This document shows, piece by piece, positions 26,698-35,986 of a stretch of DNA of 64,000 nt (position 1 is its first letter; every line of letters begins with the position of its first letter). The notes under the pieces are model-generated. The model did no database searches. It was not told where the DNA came from and was given only the letters and a program-made list of their open reading frames with translations. Origin of the DNA: Pseudomonas iranensis (lineage in GTDB: Bacteria; Pseudomonadota; Gammaproteobacteria; Pseudomonadales; Pseudomonadaceae); contig NZ_CP077092.1 in assembly GCF_014268585.2 (NCBI RefSeq), positions 1,984,001 to 2,048,000 on the forward strand. Direction: 5' to 3'. A program made the position numbers and the translations under genes.

Positions 26698-27969
26698 TCA
26701 GAAGCGGTAAGTCGCGCCGACACCGAAGCCGTTTGCCGAGTTTTCATACTTGGCATCGTAGGTCTGGCCACGCGCGTTTTCGTTGCGGATGTTGACCGAC
26801 TCTTCTTTCAGGTACGAGTACGCGACGTCGATGGTCAGGTCGTCAGTCGGGCTCCAGCCGGCACCGATACTGAAGATGGTGCGGTCGCCAGTCGGGATGC
26901 GTGGCGAGCGGTCTTCGTTATTGGTTGGCGACTGGTCGAAGGTCAGACCGGTGCGCAGAACCCATTCCTTGTTCAACTGGTACGAGGTACCCACGGCGTA
27001 GGCCCAGGAGTCATGCCAGTTCTGGTCTTCGTTGATCGTACCGAACTGACCGGCCAGCAGAGGCTGCACCCCGGAGTTCTTCACGGTGATCTTGTCCAGC
27101 TGGCTCCAGCGGGTCCAGGTGGTACCGGCGTAGACGTTCCAGCGATCGTTGATCGCCTGGGTCACCGACAGGTCAACGGATTCCGGCGTGGTGATCTTCA
27201 GCGAAGCGTCGTACTTCTGGTTGGCGCCAACGCCCACCAGCGCCAGAGCGTTGTAGTTGACCTTGGTGTCGCCTTCGAGCTTGTAGTCGACCTTGGAGTG
27301 GTAGGTCAGGCCGACACGGGTGGTGTCGGTGGCCTGGACCAGCAAGCCGACGTTGTAGCCCAGCGCGGTGTCGTCACCCTTGATCTTGACCTTGCCGTCC
27401 GGCAGTGCCTGGGTGATCGACAGGTTGGATTCCAGCGAGCCGTCGATGCGGTTGATGGTCGGGCCGAAACCGATCGACACCTTGTCGTTGAAGGCGTAGC
27501 TGACGGTTGGCTGGAAAGTGATGACTTGTACTTCGGACTTGCTGCCGAAGTAACGACCGGCGAAGCCGTTTTCGTAATCCGTGATCAGACCGAACGGTAC
27601 GTACACACCGAGACCGAATGCCCAGTGGTCATCGATCGGTTTTACATAGAAGCCCATAGGTACAGCGGTGAAGGGCACCATGTCGCCTTTGTTGCTACCG
27701 CCGTTAGGGCTGGAGCTGGCGTTGCTGATATCGGTGTGTGCATCGACGACGGCGACACCGCCGGTGACTTGTTCGCGCTTGATGCGCGCCATGCCGGCCG
27801 GGTTGCCATAAACAGTGCTTGCGTCGTCGGCAGAAGAAGATCGCCCGGCAAAACCAGTCCCCATCCCACTGATGCTTTGTTCGTTGAGGGCAAAACCTGC
27901 CGCGAAGATTTGTGTGGAGGCAAGGGTAACGGCGAGGCTAAGGGTGGTTTTGAGCATGACTTTTTTCAT
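26698..27969 (-). CDS. FadL/OmpP1 family outer membrane protein
   Basis: 423 residues with a signal peptide (cleavage after IFA, mature start AGFALNEQSISGMG). The mature N-terminus forms the FadL plug, with the family sequence SADDASTVYGNPAGMARI near residues 45-65, followed by an all-beta barrel that ends in aromatic TYRF. This family carries hydrophobic compounds such as long-chain fatty acids through the outer membrane. There is no neighbouring gene that would name the substrate. A good ribosome binding site (AGGAG) precedes the start. Confidence 0.93.
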   Translation of the reverse strand: MKKVMLKTTLSLAVTLASTQIFAAGFALNEQSISGMGTGFAGRSSSADDASTVYGNPAGMARIKREQVTGGVAVVDAHTDISNASSSPNGGSNKGDMVPFTAVPMGFYVKPIDDHWAFGLGVYVPFGLITDYENGFAGRYFGSKSEVQVITFQPTVSYAFNDKVSIGFGPTINRIDGSLESNLSITQALPDGKVKIKGDDTALGYNVGLLVQATDTTRVGLTYHSKVDYKLEGDTKVNYNALALVGVGANQKYDASLKITTPESVDLSVTQAINDRWNVYAGTTWTRWSQLDKITVKNSGVQPLLAGQFGTINEDQNWHDSWAYAVGTSYQLNKEWVLRTGLTFDQSPTNNEDRSPRIPTGDRTIFSIGAGWSPTDDLTIDVAYSYLKEESVNIRNENARGQTYDAKYENSANGFGVGATYRF

Positions 27970-28115
27970 TATTAGAACTCCTGGTGATCACCGGGGCGAA
28001 AATTACCAACATTTTCGTCCCAGCGCTATAGCCTGTATGCCTTGAGTTAGAGCGGTTTTGTAGGACAATCCGACCAAAATGGCGGCCTGATGCAAGAACT
28101 TGTGAAACCGCCCGG

Positions 28116-28598
28116 TCAGCAAGCGACCTGATTCAGCGGTGAAACACAGGTTTGCCAGGCATAGGTGAAGTCGCGCAGACGACCTTGCGGTTGAAAGGTC
28201 TGGCGCCAGATACGCGCCATGCCGAGCAGGTCGGTCGGAGCGGGGAGGGTGGGGTTTTGTTCTTCTACCAGCAGCCAGGCGATGGCAGTGGCGTAACGCA
28301 GGTTGACGGTCAGTTCCAGATGCGGGCCGCTGAGGAACGCATGCTGACTGGCCAGGCCGCGCACCAGGCTGGCGCGCTCCGGATCGAGCGCCAGATAATC
28401 ATCCCAGAGGGCCTGATGGCGATGCTCGGCAATCCGGTAGAGGCCGTGGCCACGGCGGTCATGCAGGGCAGACCCGAGGGCGGACTGGCTGGCGGCGATA
28501 CCCAGCAGCAGGGATTCGGCAGTTGCGCAGTGGCGTCCCAGATAAATCAGTGTGGGACGGATCACATAGCGGCACAGTTCGCTGGCAGCGATACCCAT
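28116..28598 (-). CDS. Conserved hypothetical protein
   Basis: 160 residues, mostly helical and soluble, with no signal peptide or transmembrane segment. It contains cysteines at residues 9, 24, 151 and 160, and tryptophan/tyrosine-rich stretches (ALWDDYLALDPERASLV, WRQTFQPQGRLRDFTYAWQTCVSP). GAGGG lies 6 bp upstream of the ATG. I do not recognise the family. The gene has normal codon use and sits alone between the FadL-like gene and a short regulatory region, so it is probably a lineage-specific Pseudomonas protein. Confidence 0.7.
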   Translation of the reverse strand: MGIAASELCRYVIRPTLIYLGRHCATAESLLLGIAASQSALGSALHDRRGHGLYRIAEHRHQALWDDYLALDPERASLVRGLASQHAFLSGPHLELTVNLRYATAIAWLLVEEQNPTLPAPTDLLGMARIWRQTFQPQGRLRDFTYAWQTCVSPLNQVAC

Positions 28599-28819
28599 AA
28601 CACCCTCGGTTCTTGTTGTTGAGGGCGAGTCCTGAAGGGGCCTTGGCAGCAGTGGATCGACTCAGGCTCGCCGCAAGCGGGTCAAGCCGCTTGAGTTGAA
28701 GTGTAGTGTCATATTCAGCGTGTAAAGGCCTGTTTTTAAAATATTTCCGCCATCGCATCCCGGGCGTTAGATCGGAACATGCTTAGATGCGCAGCGCTAA
28801 AAGTGAAATATCAGGCGAT

Positions 28820-28848
28820 AAAAAGCCCCGCTTTTCAGCAGGGCTTTG
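28820..28848 (-). terminator. Intrinsic terminator
   Basis: AAAAGCCCCGC / GCAGGGCTTT stem just past the stop of the 74-residue protein gene; on the minus strand the stem is followed by TTTT, so it ends that short transcript. Confidence 0.75.
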
Positions 28849-28869
28849 CTTTTTCAGCCTGTCCGGCTT

Positions 28870-29094
28870 TCAGGCAACCAGTGCCTGACGGGTACGCTCG
28901 ATCACGGCCTGCAGCGGTTCGGCGCTGGAGTATTGATCGGGGTACAAACGCTCGCTGTGACGAGCGATGCCGTGTTCATTGACCACGGTGAAGCTGAAGC
29001 AGCCTTTGCGAGCGGCCATGATCAGGCAGTTCATTGGAGCAAAAGCGTTGGTTAGGGTGCGAATGGCATCCTGAGTCTGGATTTGAGTAGACAT
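28870..29094 (-). CDS. Small conserved hypothetical protein (74 residues)
   Basis: A short soluble protein starting MSTQIQTQDA. GTAGGAAC upstream of the ATG is a good ribosome binding site. The core NCLIMAARKGCFSFTVVNEHGIARHSERLYP is a two-strand element, and the C-terminus is a helix. A terminator follows 22 bp after the stop. The family is not recognised, but the start site, terminator and codon use support a real gene. On its left is the hypothetical protein at 28116-28598; on its right is the 911-bp gap. Confidence 0.75.
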   Translation of the reverse strand: MSTQIQTQDAIRTLTNAFAPMNCLIMAARKGCFSFTVVNEHGIARHSERLYPDQYSSAEPLQAVIERTRQALVA

Positions 29095-29877
29095 AGTTAT
29101 TAGGTGTTCCTACAAATGACACGGATAAGAACCGTGCAACGTTAAAACGTTCCAGTAACGTTGATCACCATTGATCGAACGAAGAACCCGACTGGAACAA
29201 AGCAGCCAGTTTGAAGCGCTGATAAATGTGCGCGCTTGGGCTGGCAGGTAGGTACTTAGGAGGACAGGCATCACAGCGAGGGCAAAGGTTCTGGGCCCGG
29301 GGTGAAGATCCTGATCAATTTGCAGGTTGGTTCGGTCAGAGTAAGTGTTCTTCGCAACGCCCTTTGTTTTCGTTCAAAGGCAGCGTCGTCGCAAGATTTA
29401 CCTGGAAACCATCGAGGGGTCGTTCCCGCTTTTTTCGGCAGTGTCTTCCTGTTGGAAGTTGACCGTGGGGAGATGTTCGACCGGAATTGACTTTCAGCTT
29501 GGTACTAACGCCGCGGATAGTAACGGATCCGTTCGGGCGAAGCAAACCCCCTGACCAAAAAAAGGATCACAGGGAAAGGTCGTGTCGCACCGTCCGTCGG
29601 CGTGCATGCTTTTCGCAGAGCCTCTCGGTCGCTCGCAGCTACGCAAAATGACCCGAAAAAGCGCACGCATATAACCGGCTCACAGGTACTTGTGCACATT
29701 AGTTGCGCAGAGCGTAACGCAACTGTCACATCGATCCTGACTCCAGTCGCTGCCTGTATCAAAAGTTTAAGTCAATGAAAAATATCGTCTTTTTTTGTTG
29801 GTGAAAAAATCGTCAGTTTGACTGCGAGCCCCATTCCATAAGGCTTTGCGGGGATCGTAGAGCGGTTGTCCACTGAC

Positions 29878-29900
29878 TTATCCACAGCTTCTGTGGATTG
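29878..29900. promoter_or_regulatory. DnaA-box-like inverted site
   Basis: TTATCCACA (29878-29886) is a perfect DnaA-box consensus and is followed, inverted, by the imperfect TGTGGATTG (29892-29900). A symmetric version occurs at 48629-48651. Confidence 0.4.
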
Positions 29901-29945
29901 TCCCTAGCGCTTGCTCTAGCACGGGCGTGCCGGGTTTTTTTCGAC

Positions 29946-29973
29946 TTTACCTGTAAGAAAAAGAGAGTAAAGT
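29946..29973 (+). promoter_or_regulatory. Candidate promoter for the Sel1-like gene
   Basis: TTTACC (29946-29951) and TAAAGT (29968-29973), spacing 16 bp, 33 bp before the ATG at 30006. Each box matches the consensus in four of six positions. Confidence 0.35.
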
Positions 29974-30005
29974 GGCGCGCCTTCCGATCTGTCCCGCAGT
30001 GCTTT

Positions 30006-30329
30006 ATGAAGTTTCGCTCAGTATCAGACTCTGTTACCTCCAACCCGACCTCTGTTACCGCTCCCAAGCGTTTTTCCGTGCGTGTGGCCGAATGGCTGCT
30101 CGATGCGCCGCGCCTGAGCGACAGTCCCAGCGCCAAGCACCTGGCCGGCCGTCTGCTCAAGCAACCGGCCCGTGAAGGTGTGGTCGCTGCACAGAGCCGT
30201 CTCGGCCAATTGATTTGCCGGGAGTGCGGCAATGCCCGTGACCGGCGTATCGGTCAGGAGTTGCTGCGTCAGGCCGCCCGTGCCGGTGACCGTCGCGCGC
30301 AGCAGGAACTCGGTCTGATCGAAGACTGA
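30006..30329 (+). CDS. Small Sel1-repeat-like hypothetical protein
   Basis: 107 residues from ATG 30006. The first 25 residues are serine/threonine-rich, followed by helical segments that look like one to two Sel1/TPR-type repeats (LLKQPAREGVVAAQSRLGQLI and GQELLRQAARAGDRRAQQELG). Such repeats usually mediate protein contacts. No signal peptide is seen, so it is probably cytoplasmic. It lies 61 bp upstream of rmuC and may be co-transcribed with it. The repeat assignment is by pattern and is moderate in confidence. Confidence 0.65.
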   Translation: MKFRSVSDSVTSNPTSVTAPKRFSVRVAEWLLDAPRLSDSPSAKHLAGRLLKQPAREGVVAAQSRLGQLICRECGNARDRRIGQELLRQAARAGDRRAQQELGLIED

Positions 30330-30390
30330 GCTGTCCAAGCCCTGACACCTTGGTTAACCTTCAGGCTTTATCCGATTGGCAGGAGTCGCT

Positions 30391-31869
30391 ATGGCTATGG
30401 ACTTGACCAGCGTATTGCTCGGTCTTGCGGCGGCAGGGTTGCCGCTGTTGGCGCTGGCTTGGCAACTGCAACGCAGGGCCAGCAACGCCCAGGCCGATCT
30501 GGCCTTGCTCGAAGAGCGCCTGGCGATGGCGCAACTGGCCCAGGACGGCCTCACCGCGCAGCTTGAAGCGAGTCGCGATGAGATCGCCGACCTCGGCCAG
30601 GCCAACGCCGCCAAACAGGCAGACCTCGCCGCGCTGCGCCGCGAAGTTGAATTGCTGCAGATCGAGCGCGACGACGCCCGCGACGCCTCCCACGCCTGGA
30701 ACCTCGAACGCGCCAACAAGGATGCTGAGTTACGCCGCCTCGACGCCCACGCTGCCTCGCTGAGTGCCGAACTGCGCGAGCAACAGGAAAGCCATCAACA
30801 ACGTCTCAACGACCTGCAAGGCTCACGCGATGAACTGCGCGCGCAATTCGCCGAGCTGGCCGGCAAGATCTTCGATGAGCGTGAGCAGCGCTTTGCCGAA
30901 ACCAGCCAGCAGCGGCTCGGGCAGTTGCTTGATCCGTTGAAAGAGCGCATCCAGTCTTTTGAAAAACGCGTTGAAGAAAGCTATCAGGCCGAAGCCCGCG
31001 AGCGCTTCTCGCTGGCCAAGGAGCTGGAGCGTTTGCAGGCGTTGAACCTGCGCCTGAGCGACGAAGCGACCAATCTGACTCGCGCGCTCAAGGGCCAGAA
31101 AACCCAGGGCAATTGGGGCGAATTGATCCTCGAGCGCGTTCTTGAGCACGCGGGTCTGGAGAAGGGCCGCGAGTATCAGACTCAGGTCAATCTCAAAGGC
31201 CCGGACGGTGAGCGCTTCCAGCCCGATGTGATCATTTATCTGCCCGGCGACAAGCAGGTGGTGGTCGACTCGAAAGTCAGCCTCACGGCCTATCAACAAT
31301 ATGTTGCGGCTGATGACGACACGTTGGGGCAGATCGCGATCAAGCAGCACGTATTGTCGCTGCGCAATCATGTCAAAGGTCTGGCCGGCAAGGATTACAA
31401 GCGTCTGGAAGGCTTGCACAGCCTCGATTTCGTTTTGCTGTTCGTACCGATTGAAGCGGCGTTTTCTGCGGCATTGCAGGCTGAGCCGTCGCTGTTTCAG
31501 GATGCTTTCGACCGCAATATCGTGATCGTCAGTCCGACTACGCTGCTGGCCACGTTGCGGGTGATCGACAGTCTGTGGAAGCAGGAACGGCAGAGCCAGA
31601 ACGCCCGGGAAATCGCCGAGCGCGCGGGCTGGCTGTACGACAAGTTCGTGTTGTTTATTCAGGATCTGGACGAAGTGGGCAATCGTCTGCAGCAACTGGA
31701 CAAGGCTTACAGCTCGGCGCGTAACAAGCTGACAGAGGGGCGCGGTAATCTGGTCAGCCGCAGTGAGCAGTTGAAGCTGCTCGGTGCGCGGGCGAGCAAG
31801 AGCTTGCCGGCGGATTTGCTGGAGCGGGCGATGACGGATGTTGATGGGTTGGTTGAGTTGCCTGAATAA
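30391..31869 (+). CDS. rmuC: DNA recombination protein RmuC
   Basis: 492 residues. ATG 30391 follows GGAG by 6 bp; a TTG at 30376 is also open. RmuC has an N-terminal membrane anchor (about 5-22), a long coiled coil (about 30-180, rich in E, L, A and R) and a C-terminal nuclease-like domain of the PD-(D/E)xK superfamily with GNWGELILERVLE, PDVIIYLPGDKQVVVDSKVSL (acid and lysine) and EIAERAGWLYDKFV. It limits DNA rearrangements in E. coli. A dispersed repeat follows the stop codon. Confidence 0.95.
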   Translation: MAMDLTSVLLGLAAAGLPLLALAWQLQRRASNAQADLALLEERLAMAQLAQDGLTAQLEASRDEIADLGQANAAKQADLAALRREVELLQIERDDARDASHAWNLERANKDAELRRLDAHAASLSAELREQQESHQQRLNDLQGSRDELRAQFAELAGKIFDEREQRFAETSQQRLGQLLDPLKERIQSFEKRVEESYQAEARERFSLAKELERLQALNLRLSDEATNLTRALKGQKTQGNWGELILERVLEHAGLEKGREYQTQVNLKGPDGERFQPDVIIYLPGDKQVVVDSKVSLTAYQQYVAADDDTLGQIAIKQHVLSLRNHVKGLAGKDYKRLEGLHSLDFVLLFVPIEAAFSAALQAEPSLFQDAFDRNIVIVSPTTLLATLRVIDSLWKQERQSQNAREIAERAGWLYDKFVLFIQDLDEVGNRLQQLDKAYSSARNKLTEGRGNLVSRSEQLKLLGARASKSLPADLLERAMTDVDGLVELPE

Positions 31870-31919
31870 AGGCTTTGTTTGGCTGATTGGGGGCATATCC
31901 GTTGCTGCGGTGATGGCGG

Positions 31920-32290
31920 CTGGCGGTTTCGCCCTTACGGCGACTCACTTTTTTTACAAACGCCTAAAAAAAGTAAGCAAAAAAACGCTTGCTCCTACGT
32001 TCGGCCCTCGCAAGCTCGGGTCCCTTCGCTCCGGGATCGATCCGGGCGCAGCGGCTACGGTTTGCTTCGCTGCACCTCCTTCCGCTGTGTACGACTGCGT
32101 CGTACGGTCGCTGCGCTCCCACGCCCGGATCAATCCCTCCACTCAGCCTTCCGACGTCGCCGGTGGATCAAAAGCAAGATCAAAAGCACTCGAGCTAACG
32201 CTCATTGTTGAGTGGGGCGGCTTCGCCGCGGGCAGCTGCGCTGCCTTGCTTTTTGCTTTCTGTGGGAGCGAGCCTGCTCGCGAAGGCGTC
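31920..32290. repeat. Dispersed intergenic repeat-like element with terminal REP unit
   Basis: A 370-bp GC/AT-mixed stretch downstream of rmuC. It starts with GGCGGTTTCGCCCTTACGGC, then CTCACTTTTTTTAC and an A-rich block, then GGGTCCCTTCGCTCCGGGAT and TCGTACGGTCGCTGCGCTCC, which are small palindromes. I recall very similar sequence at many intergenic places in fluorescens-complex genomes. A single REP unit lies at its right end (32262-32286), just before the kinase stop. There is no convincing gene. The origin and function are unknown. Confidence 0.5.
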
Positions 32291-32304
32291 TGCAAGATCA
32301 CTCT

Positions 32305-35300
32305 CTACAACGGCAAATACCGACTCAGCAGTGCCCGCAATGCCGCCGGCTTCACCGGTTTGGCCAGGTAATCCAGGCCCGCCGCATGCACTTGCGCCAC
32401 GGTCTCCGGGCGTCCATCCGCGCTGATGACCACGCCTGGCACGGGTTCACCCAGGCGTGTGCGCAACCAGGCCATCAGCTCTGTGCCGGTGTCGCCGTGG
32501 TCGAGGTGATAATCGACCAGCGCCAGTTGCGGCCGCACGCCTTCATTCAATATCGCTGCGCATTCTTCGCGATTGCGCGCCGTCCACACTTGGCAGCCCC
32601 AGCGGCTCAACAGGCTGTTCATGCCGATCAGGATGCTGTCTTCGTTATCGATGCACAGTACCTGCGCGCCGCTGAGCAGTTTTCCGTTCAGTTCCACCGT
32701 GGCGCTAACTGGAGGCGTTTGCGTGCGGGCGATCGGCACTGTCACGCTGAACACACTGCCGCGCCCCGGCCAGGAGCGAACGCGCAGGGTATGCCCGAGC
32801 ACGCGGCACAAGCCATCGGCGATCGCCAGACCCAGGCCCAGGCCTTTTTCGGCGCGGGTCTGGTGGCTGTCGAGGCGTTTGAATTCTTCGAAAATCACTT
32901 GCTGCTTGTCTTCCGGAATGCCCGGGCCGCGATCCCAGACTTCCAGGCACAGTTCGCCACCGCGCCGACGCACGCCCAGCAGCACCGGGCCTTTGGCGTA
33001 TCGGAACGCGTTGGTGAGGAAGTTTTGCAGAATCCGCCGCAGCAGTTTGATGTCGCTGTCGATGCGCAATTGACTGCCGCGCACCCGGAACGTGAGCTTT
33101 TGCTCTTGGGCCAGCGCCTTGAATTCTGCGCCGAGGGTGTCGAACAGTTCGTTGACAGCGAAGGCTTTGCGATCCGGGTTGATCTTGCCGTTTTCCAGGC
33201 GCGAGATGTCCAGCAGATCGCTGATCAGGTCTTCCGCCGAACGCAGCGAGCTGTCGAGGTGTTGCACCAGCTGCTGCGCCTCTGCGCTCAAGCCTTCATT
33301 CTGGTGGGAGAGGGCGGCGGAGAACAGTCGCGCGGCGTTCAGCGGTTGCATCAAGTCGTGGCTGACGGCGGCGAGGAAGCGGGTTTTCGACTGGTTGGCC
33401 GCCTCGGCATTGCCCTTGGCTTCGGTGAGCGCGACGTTGAGTTGCGACAGTTCCTGGGTGCGTTCGCTGACCCGTTGTTCCAGCCCTTCGTTAGCCTCGG
33501 TCAGCGCCTGTTCGGCTTCGCGGAACGCGGTAATGTCGGTGAAGCTCATGACAAATCCGCCGCCGGGCATCGGGTTGCCGATCAGCTCGATCACCCGGCC
33601 GTTGGGGAACAACCGTTCGGAAGTATGCGCGCGGCCCTGACGCATCCAGTGCAAGCGTCGCGCGACGTGCACTTCTGCTTCGCCGGGGCCGCACAAGCCG
33701 CGTTCGGCGTTGTAGCGAATGATGTCGGCAATCGGCCGGCCGACGCTGATCAGGCCGTCGGGGTAGTTGAACAGCTCCAGATAACGCCGGTTCCACGCCA
33801 CCAGTTTCAGCGACTGGTCGACCACGCTGATGCCCTGGGTGATGTTCTCGATCGCGCCTTGCAGCAGCGCGCGGTTGAACTGCAGCACTTCCGAGGCTTC
33901 GTCAGCGATTCGGACTACGTCCTCCAACTGCATTTCCCGACCTTCGATGGCGGCCTTTACTACGGCGCGCGTCGAAGAAGCGCCGAGGACACCGGCGAGC
34001 AAGCGTTCGGTGTGGGCAATCCATTCGCTGTCGGCGTTCTGGTTGGGGTTGAAGCCCTTGCCCTGACGGTAGGCGAAGCGAATGAAGCTCTGCCGCGCGC
34101 GTTCTTCGCCGACGAAACGTGCCGCCAGTTGCAGCAGATCGTCGATCTGCACCGCCAGCATCGAGCGAGCATTAGGTCGCGCGCTGATTTCCTGGCCGAT
34201 GAAACGCCCGGCCTGCCAGTGCTCGGAAACCCGCGTGCGCGAGAGCACCGAGACCCAGGCGAACAGGGTGAAGTTACCCGCCAGCGACAACACCACGCCT
34301 TGGGTCAGCGGCGTGATCGGCAGGTTCAGTGGATTGCTGTGCAGCCACGCCAACCCGGGGAAACTCGCCAGCGACCAGCCGAGACTGTGCGCGGCAATCG
34401 GCAGCACCAGCGTGTAAAACCACAGGAACGTGCCGGTGGCGAGGCCGGCGAACACGCCCCGGCGGTTGGCCTGTTTCCAGTACAGCGCGCCGAGCATGGC
34501 TGGCGCCAGTTGCGTCACCGCCGCGAAGGCGATCTGGCCGATGGTCGCCAGGCTCGCGGTCGAGCCAAGCAAGCGATAACTGACATAGGCCAGCAGCAGA
34601 ATCACCACGATGCTCACGCGGCGCACCGAGAGCATCCACTGGCGGAACACCTCGAACGGGCGCTCGGCGTTGTTGCGGCGCAACAGCCACGGCAACAGCA
34701 TGTCGTTGGAAACCATGGTCGACAGCGCGACGCTGGCGACAATCACCATGCCGGTCGCTGCCGATGCGCCGCCGATAAACGCCAGCATCGCCAGCGCCGG
34801 ATGGGCCTGGGCCAGCGGCAGGCTGATCACGAACGAGTCGGGCAGCACATCACTGGGCAGCATCATCTGACCGGCAAGGGCGATCGGTACTACAAACAAT
34901 GCGGCCAAAGCCAGATAGGCGGGGAACACCCATTTCGCCAGTCGCAGATCCTGCGGGTCGATGTTCTCCACCACGGTCACGTGAAATTGCCGCGGCAGGC
35001 AGATGATCGCCATCATCGCCACGCCGGTCTGCACCACCATCGATGGCCAGTTGATGGTTTCCTTCCAATACGCCTCAAGGCGCGGGGCGAGCATCGCCTG
35101 ATTGAACAGGTCGTCGAAACCGTCATACAGGCCGTACGTGACGAAGGCGCCGACGGCGAGAAAGGCGAACAGCTTGACCAGCGATTCAAAGGCAATCGCC
35201 AGCACCATGCCACGGTGGTGTTCGGTGGCGTCGAGGTTGCGCGTACCGAAAACGATGGTGAACAGGGCTAGCACCAGCGACACGATCAGCGCCGTGTCTT

Positions 35301-35775
35301 GAGCGCGGGTGCCCATGGCATCGGCGCCGGCGCCGATCAACAGGTTCACGCCGAGGACGATGCCTTTGAGTTGCAGGGCAATATAGGGCAACACGCCGAC
35401 CAGACAGATCAGCGCCACCACCACCGCCAGCGATTGCGATTTGCCGTAGCGCGCGGCGATGAAGTCGGCGATGGAGGTGATGTTCTCCTGTTTGCTGATC
35501 ATCACCATTTTCTGCAGGACCCACGGCGCGCCGACCAGCAGCAGGATCGGCCCGAGGTAGATCGGCAGGAATGACCACAATTGTTCCGCCGCCTGACCGA
35601 CCGCGCCGAAGAACGTCCAACTGGTGCAGTAAACCGCCAGCGACAGGCTGTACACCCAGGCGCGCACCCGTGGCGGCAACGGCGTGCTGCGACGGTCGCC
35701 GTAGAAGGCGATAGCGAACATGATGGCCATATAGGCCAGGGCAACGACGGCGATCAGCCCGGTGGACAACGACAT
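32305..35775 (-). CDS. Sodium/solute symporter-type hybrid sensor histidine kinase
   Basis: 1156 residues. Residues 1-510 form a 13-segment SSS-family membrane domain; 636-750 is a PAS domain; 753-795 a coiled coil; HisKA has the phosphorylated His806 (VSHDLMQP); the ATPase domain (900-1015) has LQNFLTNAFRYAKG and GLGLGLAIADGL; a C-terminal receiver has the phosphorylated Asp1088 (LALVDYHLD) and Lys1139 (YLAKP). It resembles CbrA, but with an added receiver, as in the family of PA3271 of P. aeruginosa (from memory). No cognate regulator is adjacent. The signal and output are unknown. Confidence 0.92.
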   Translation of the reverse strand: MSLSTGLIAVVALAYMAIMFAIAFYGDRRSTPLPPRVRAWVYSLSLAVYCTSWTFFGAVGQAAEQLWSFLPIYLGPILLLVGAPWVLQKMVMISKQENITSIADFIAARYGKSQSLAVVVALICLVGVLPYIALQLKGIVLGVNLLIGAGADAMGTRAQDTALIVSLVLALFTIVFGTRNLDATEHHRGMVLAIAFESLVKLFAFLAVGAFVTYGLYDGFDDLFNQAMLAPRLEAYWKETINWPSMVVQTGVAMMAIICLPRQFHVTVVENIDPQDLRLAKWVFPAYLALAALFVVPIALAGQMMLPSDVLPDSFVISLPLAQAHPALAMLAFIGGASAATGMVIVASVALSTMVSNDMLLPWLLRRNNAERPFEVFRQWMLSVRRVSIVVILLLAYVSYRLLGSTASLATIGQIAFAAVTQLAPAMLGALYWKQANRRGVFAGLATGTFLWFYTLVLPIAAHSLGWSLASFPGLAWLHSNPLNLPITPLTQGVVLSLAGNFTLFAWVSVLSRTRVSEHWQAGRFIGQEISARPNARSMLAVQIDDLLQLAARFVGEERARQSFIRFAYRQGKGFNPNQNADSEWIAHTERLLAGVLGASSTRAVVKAAIEGREMQLEDVVRIADEASEVLQFNRALLQGAIENITQGISVVDQSLKLVAWNRRYLELFNYPDGLISVGRPIADIIRYNAERGLCGPGEAEVHVARRLHWMRQGRAHTSERLFPNGRVIELIGNPMPGGGFVMSFTDITAFREAEQALTEANEGLEQRVSERTQELSQLNVALTEAKGNAEAANQSKTRFLAAVSHDLMQPLNAARLFSAALSHQNEGLSAEAQQLVQHLDSSLRSAEDLISDLLDISRLENGKINPDRKAFAVNELFDTLGAEFKALAQEQKLTFRVRGSQLRIDSDIKLLRRILQNFLTNAFRYAKGPVLLGVRRRGGELCLEVWDRGPGIPEDKQQVIFEEFKRLDSHQTRAEKGLGLGLAIADGLCRVLGHTLRVRSWPGRGSVFSVTVPIARTQTPPVSATVELNGKLLSGAQVLCIDNEDSILIGMNSLLSRWGCQVWTARNREECAAILNEGVRPQLALVDYHLDHGDTGTELMAWLRTRLGEPVPGVVISADGRPETVAQVHAAGLDYLAKPVKPAALRALLSRYLPL

Positions 35776-35928
35776 GCAGCACTCCCGACAAAAAGACTCC
35801 CCGGCACTCCTGCCCGGGCGGACAGTCTCGCACGGGCGCGGCGGTTAGTCAGTGTCGACCAAGGTCGTGGCGTGGCGGGGTGTCGCAGGCGGGGTACCGG
35901 GTGGTTTTTGTGGTGACCGGGCGGGCCT

Positions 35929-35985
35929 CTTCGCGAGCAGGCTCGCTCCCACAATTGGAATGCATTTCCTTGTGGAAGCGAGCGC
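35929..35985. repeat. REP element with one degenerate arm
   Basis: The left arm TCTTCGCGAGCAGGCTCGCT is intact; the right arm (TGTGGAAGCGAGCGCG) is shortened and altered. The element ends 1 bp before the tetR stop triplet. Confidence 0.85.
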
Positions 35986-35986
35986 G

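Larger units (their letters stand above)
29095..30005. other. 911-bp stretch without a recognisable gene
   Basis: The open frames here are short, overlap on both strands and show no family resemblance. The left part holds the promoter of the 74-residue protein gene. Near the right end are an inverted DnaA-box-like site (29878-29900), a small hairpin followed by seven T's (about 29919-29941), and a promoter-like pair for the gene at 30006. Base composition is closer to non-coding than to coding sequence. A small RNA gene is possible but not shown. Confidence 0.4.

Noticed and set aside
29870..29905. Replication origin
   Set aside because: Only one perfect and one imperfect DnaA box, without dnaA, dnaN or an AT-rich unwinding region.
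32212..35271. 1019-residue open frame on the plus strand
   Set aside because: It lies opposite the symporter-hybrid kinase, which has clear domains in order; the plus-strand product is a histidine/arginine/glutamine-rich shadow with no family features.
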